A stretch of 64,000 nucleotides of DNA. Source: Comamonas thiooxydans (GTDB lineage: Bacteria; Pseudomonadota; Gammaproteobacteria; Burkholderiales; Burkholderiaceae_C). Positions 63,366-64,000 of this stretch are shown here, piece by piece. The first letter of the stretch is position 1. Each line of letters opens with the position of its first letter. A model generated the notes under the pieces. The model saw only the letters and a list, made by a program, of their open reading frames with translations, made no database searches and had not been told where the DNA came from. A program made the position numbers and the translations under genes. The stretch lies in NCBI RefSeq assembly GCF_000964545.1, contig NZ_BBVD01000005.1, forward strand, positions 496,001 to 560,000, read 5' to 3'.

Positions 63366-63421
63366 GGCTTTTGAGTCTTGTCAAATCTTGAAAGAAGCGC
63401 ATGATGCATGAAAATATTTTT

Positions 63422-63530
63422 TGAATCAAATTTGATTCATTAATACCTATATTGATTCATGGCATTTTGATACCAAGTAAAGTTGCTATCCCAAGCTTTT
63501 AGGCCCGCCGCTTGAATCAAAATAGGTTCA
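63422..63530. promoter_or_regulatory. Triple operator-like repeat, efflux operon/TetR promoter
   Basis: TGAATCAAATTTGATTCA (63422-63439) is a perfect 18-bp palindrome. A minus-strand copy TGAATCAATATAGGTATT (63442-63459) and a plus-strand copy TGAATCAAAATAGGTTCA (63513-63530) share the TGAATCAA half and ATAGGT. They lie in the 193-bp divergent region. Confidence 0.75.
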
Positions 63531-63558
63531 TCCGTATCCGCCCCAACCGGAGCCACGA

Positions 63559-64000
63559 ATGACGACCGCCCCCCACGACAACACAGCAATCCTCCCCCCA
63601 TTGGCCCTGGCCCTGGTCAACCACCCGCGCGCCACGCTGCAAGAACTGGCCAAGGCCATAGGCATCAGCAAGGCCACGCTCTATCGCTTCTGCCCCACGC
63701 GCGATCTGCTGATCAAGCGCCTGCTGGAGCAAAGCCTGCGCACGCTGGACGATGCGCTGGACGAAGCCCGCATCGAGGAAGGCCCGGTGCTCGAGGCCCT
63801 CAAGCGCCTCAATGCCAAGCATCTTGAACACCGCGAATTCACGCTGTTCCTGACCTATTACTGGAATGAAGTCGAAAAACCCATGGAGGAAAATGCGATC
63901 TGGGAACCCAAGGTCGACGCTTTTTTCCTGCGCGGCCAACAGGAAGGCGTGTTCCGCATCGATTTCAGCGCCGCAACGCTGACCGAGCTGTGGCTGGGTA
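63559..64000 (+). CDS. TetR/AcrR-family regulator, cut by window end
   Basis: The first 147 residues of a TetR-type repressor. The helix-turn-helix is LALALVNHPRATLQELAKAIGISKATLYRFCPTRDLLIKRLLEQS (about 16-60). A helical ligand-binding domain begins after it (LEALKRLNAKHLEHREFTLFLTYYWNEVEKPMEEN). It probably represses the divergent RND operon through the operator repeats at 63422-63530. The C-terminus lies beyond the window. Confidence 0.88.
   Translation, partial: MTTAPHDNTAILPPLALALVNHPRATLQELAKAIGISKATLYRFCPTRDLLIKRLLEQSLRTLDDALDEARIEEGPVLEALKRLNAKHLEHREFTLFLTYYWNEVEKPMEENAIWEPKVDAFFLRGQQEGVFRIDFSAATLTELWLG

Overview
The window is a stretch of a GC-rich betaproteobacterial chromosome. 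Gene content and protein style point to Comamonadaceae, most likely Comamonas: three Bug-type solute receptors, a cbb3 oxidase island with an FNR-type regulator, a Trp-rich small protein (TIGR04438-like), and the family's characteristic intergenic repeats. This assignment comes from recognition, not from a database search. No prophage, insertion sequence, CRISPR array or rRNA operon was seen.

Layout. 1-2.1 kb: a PAS sensor (cut by the window edge) translationally coupled to an HD-GYP phosphodiesterase. 2.2-14.2 kb: a microaerobic respiration island with a TauE/SafE-like membrane protein, hemN, an fnr-type regulator, a small membrane protein, ccoH/fixH, ccoG, ccoP, ccoQ, ccoO, ccoN, ccoS, ccoI and a universal stress protein. 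Three FNR-box palindromes sit at the hemN/fnr, ccoN and ccoI/usp promoters. 14.5-18.8 kb: malonate use (malonyl-CoA decarboxylase, Bug receptor, malonyl-CoA synthetase). 19-23.8 kb: lgt, an orphan Bug receptor, ilvD, a Trp-rich small protein and a cytochrome c. 24-33 kb: the translation/transcription operon rimP-nusA-infB-rbfA-truB-typA, with a thioredoxin-like gene upstream. 33.1-34.7 kb: cbpA-cbpM and a 53-aa basic protein. 34.9-40.8 kb: a yejABEF-type peptide ABC transporter. 40.9-43.5 kb: fabI, a Cu/Zn superoxide dismutase lipoprotein and a secreted ATP-dependent DNA ligase (LigE type).

43.5-47.7 kb: an IclR regulator divergent from HMG-CoA lyase, a CaiB-type CoA transferase and a Bug receptor, with a palindromic operator between them. 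This reads as a small pathway for taking up and cleaving a branched dicarboxylate, possibly 3-hydroxy-3-methylglutarate. 47.8-50.8 kb: a frameshifted VanZ-like gene and an ornithine/lysine/arginine decarboxylase with a histone-H1-like tail. 51-52.8 kb: NfeD and SPFH membrane proteins, then two identical tRNA-Ser(GGA) genes. 53.1-57.3 kb: FecI/FecR-type iron signalling with a TonB siderophore receptor behind a Fur box. 57.6-64 kb: an RND efflux operon divergent from a TetR-type regulator (cut by the window end), with three copies of a likely operator.

Most of the window is conserved housekeeping and respiratory content. The least ordinary parts are the IclR/HMG-CoA lyase cluster, the H1-like tail on the decarboxylase, the broken VanZ gene, the uncharacterised 87-aa protein beside the cbb3 genes, and two families of intergenic repeats, one of which carries the yejA stop codon.
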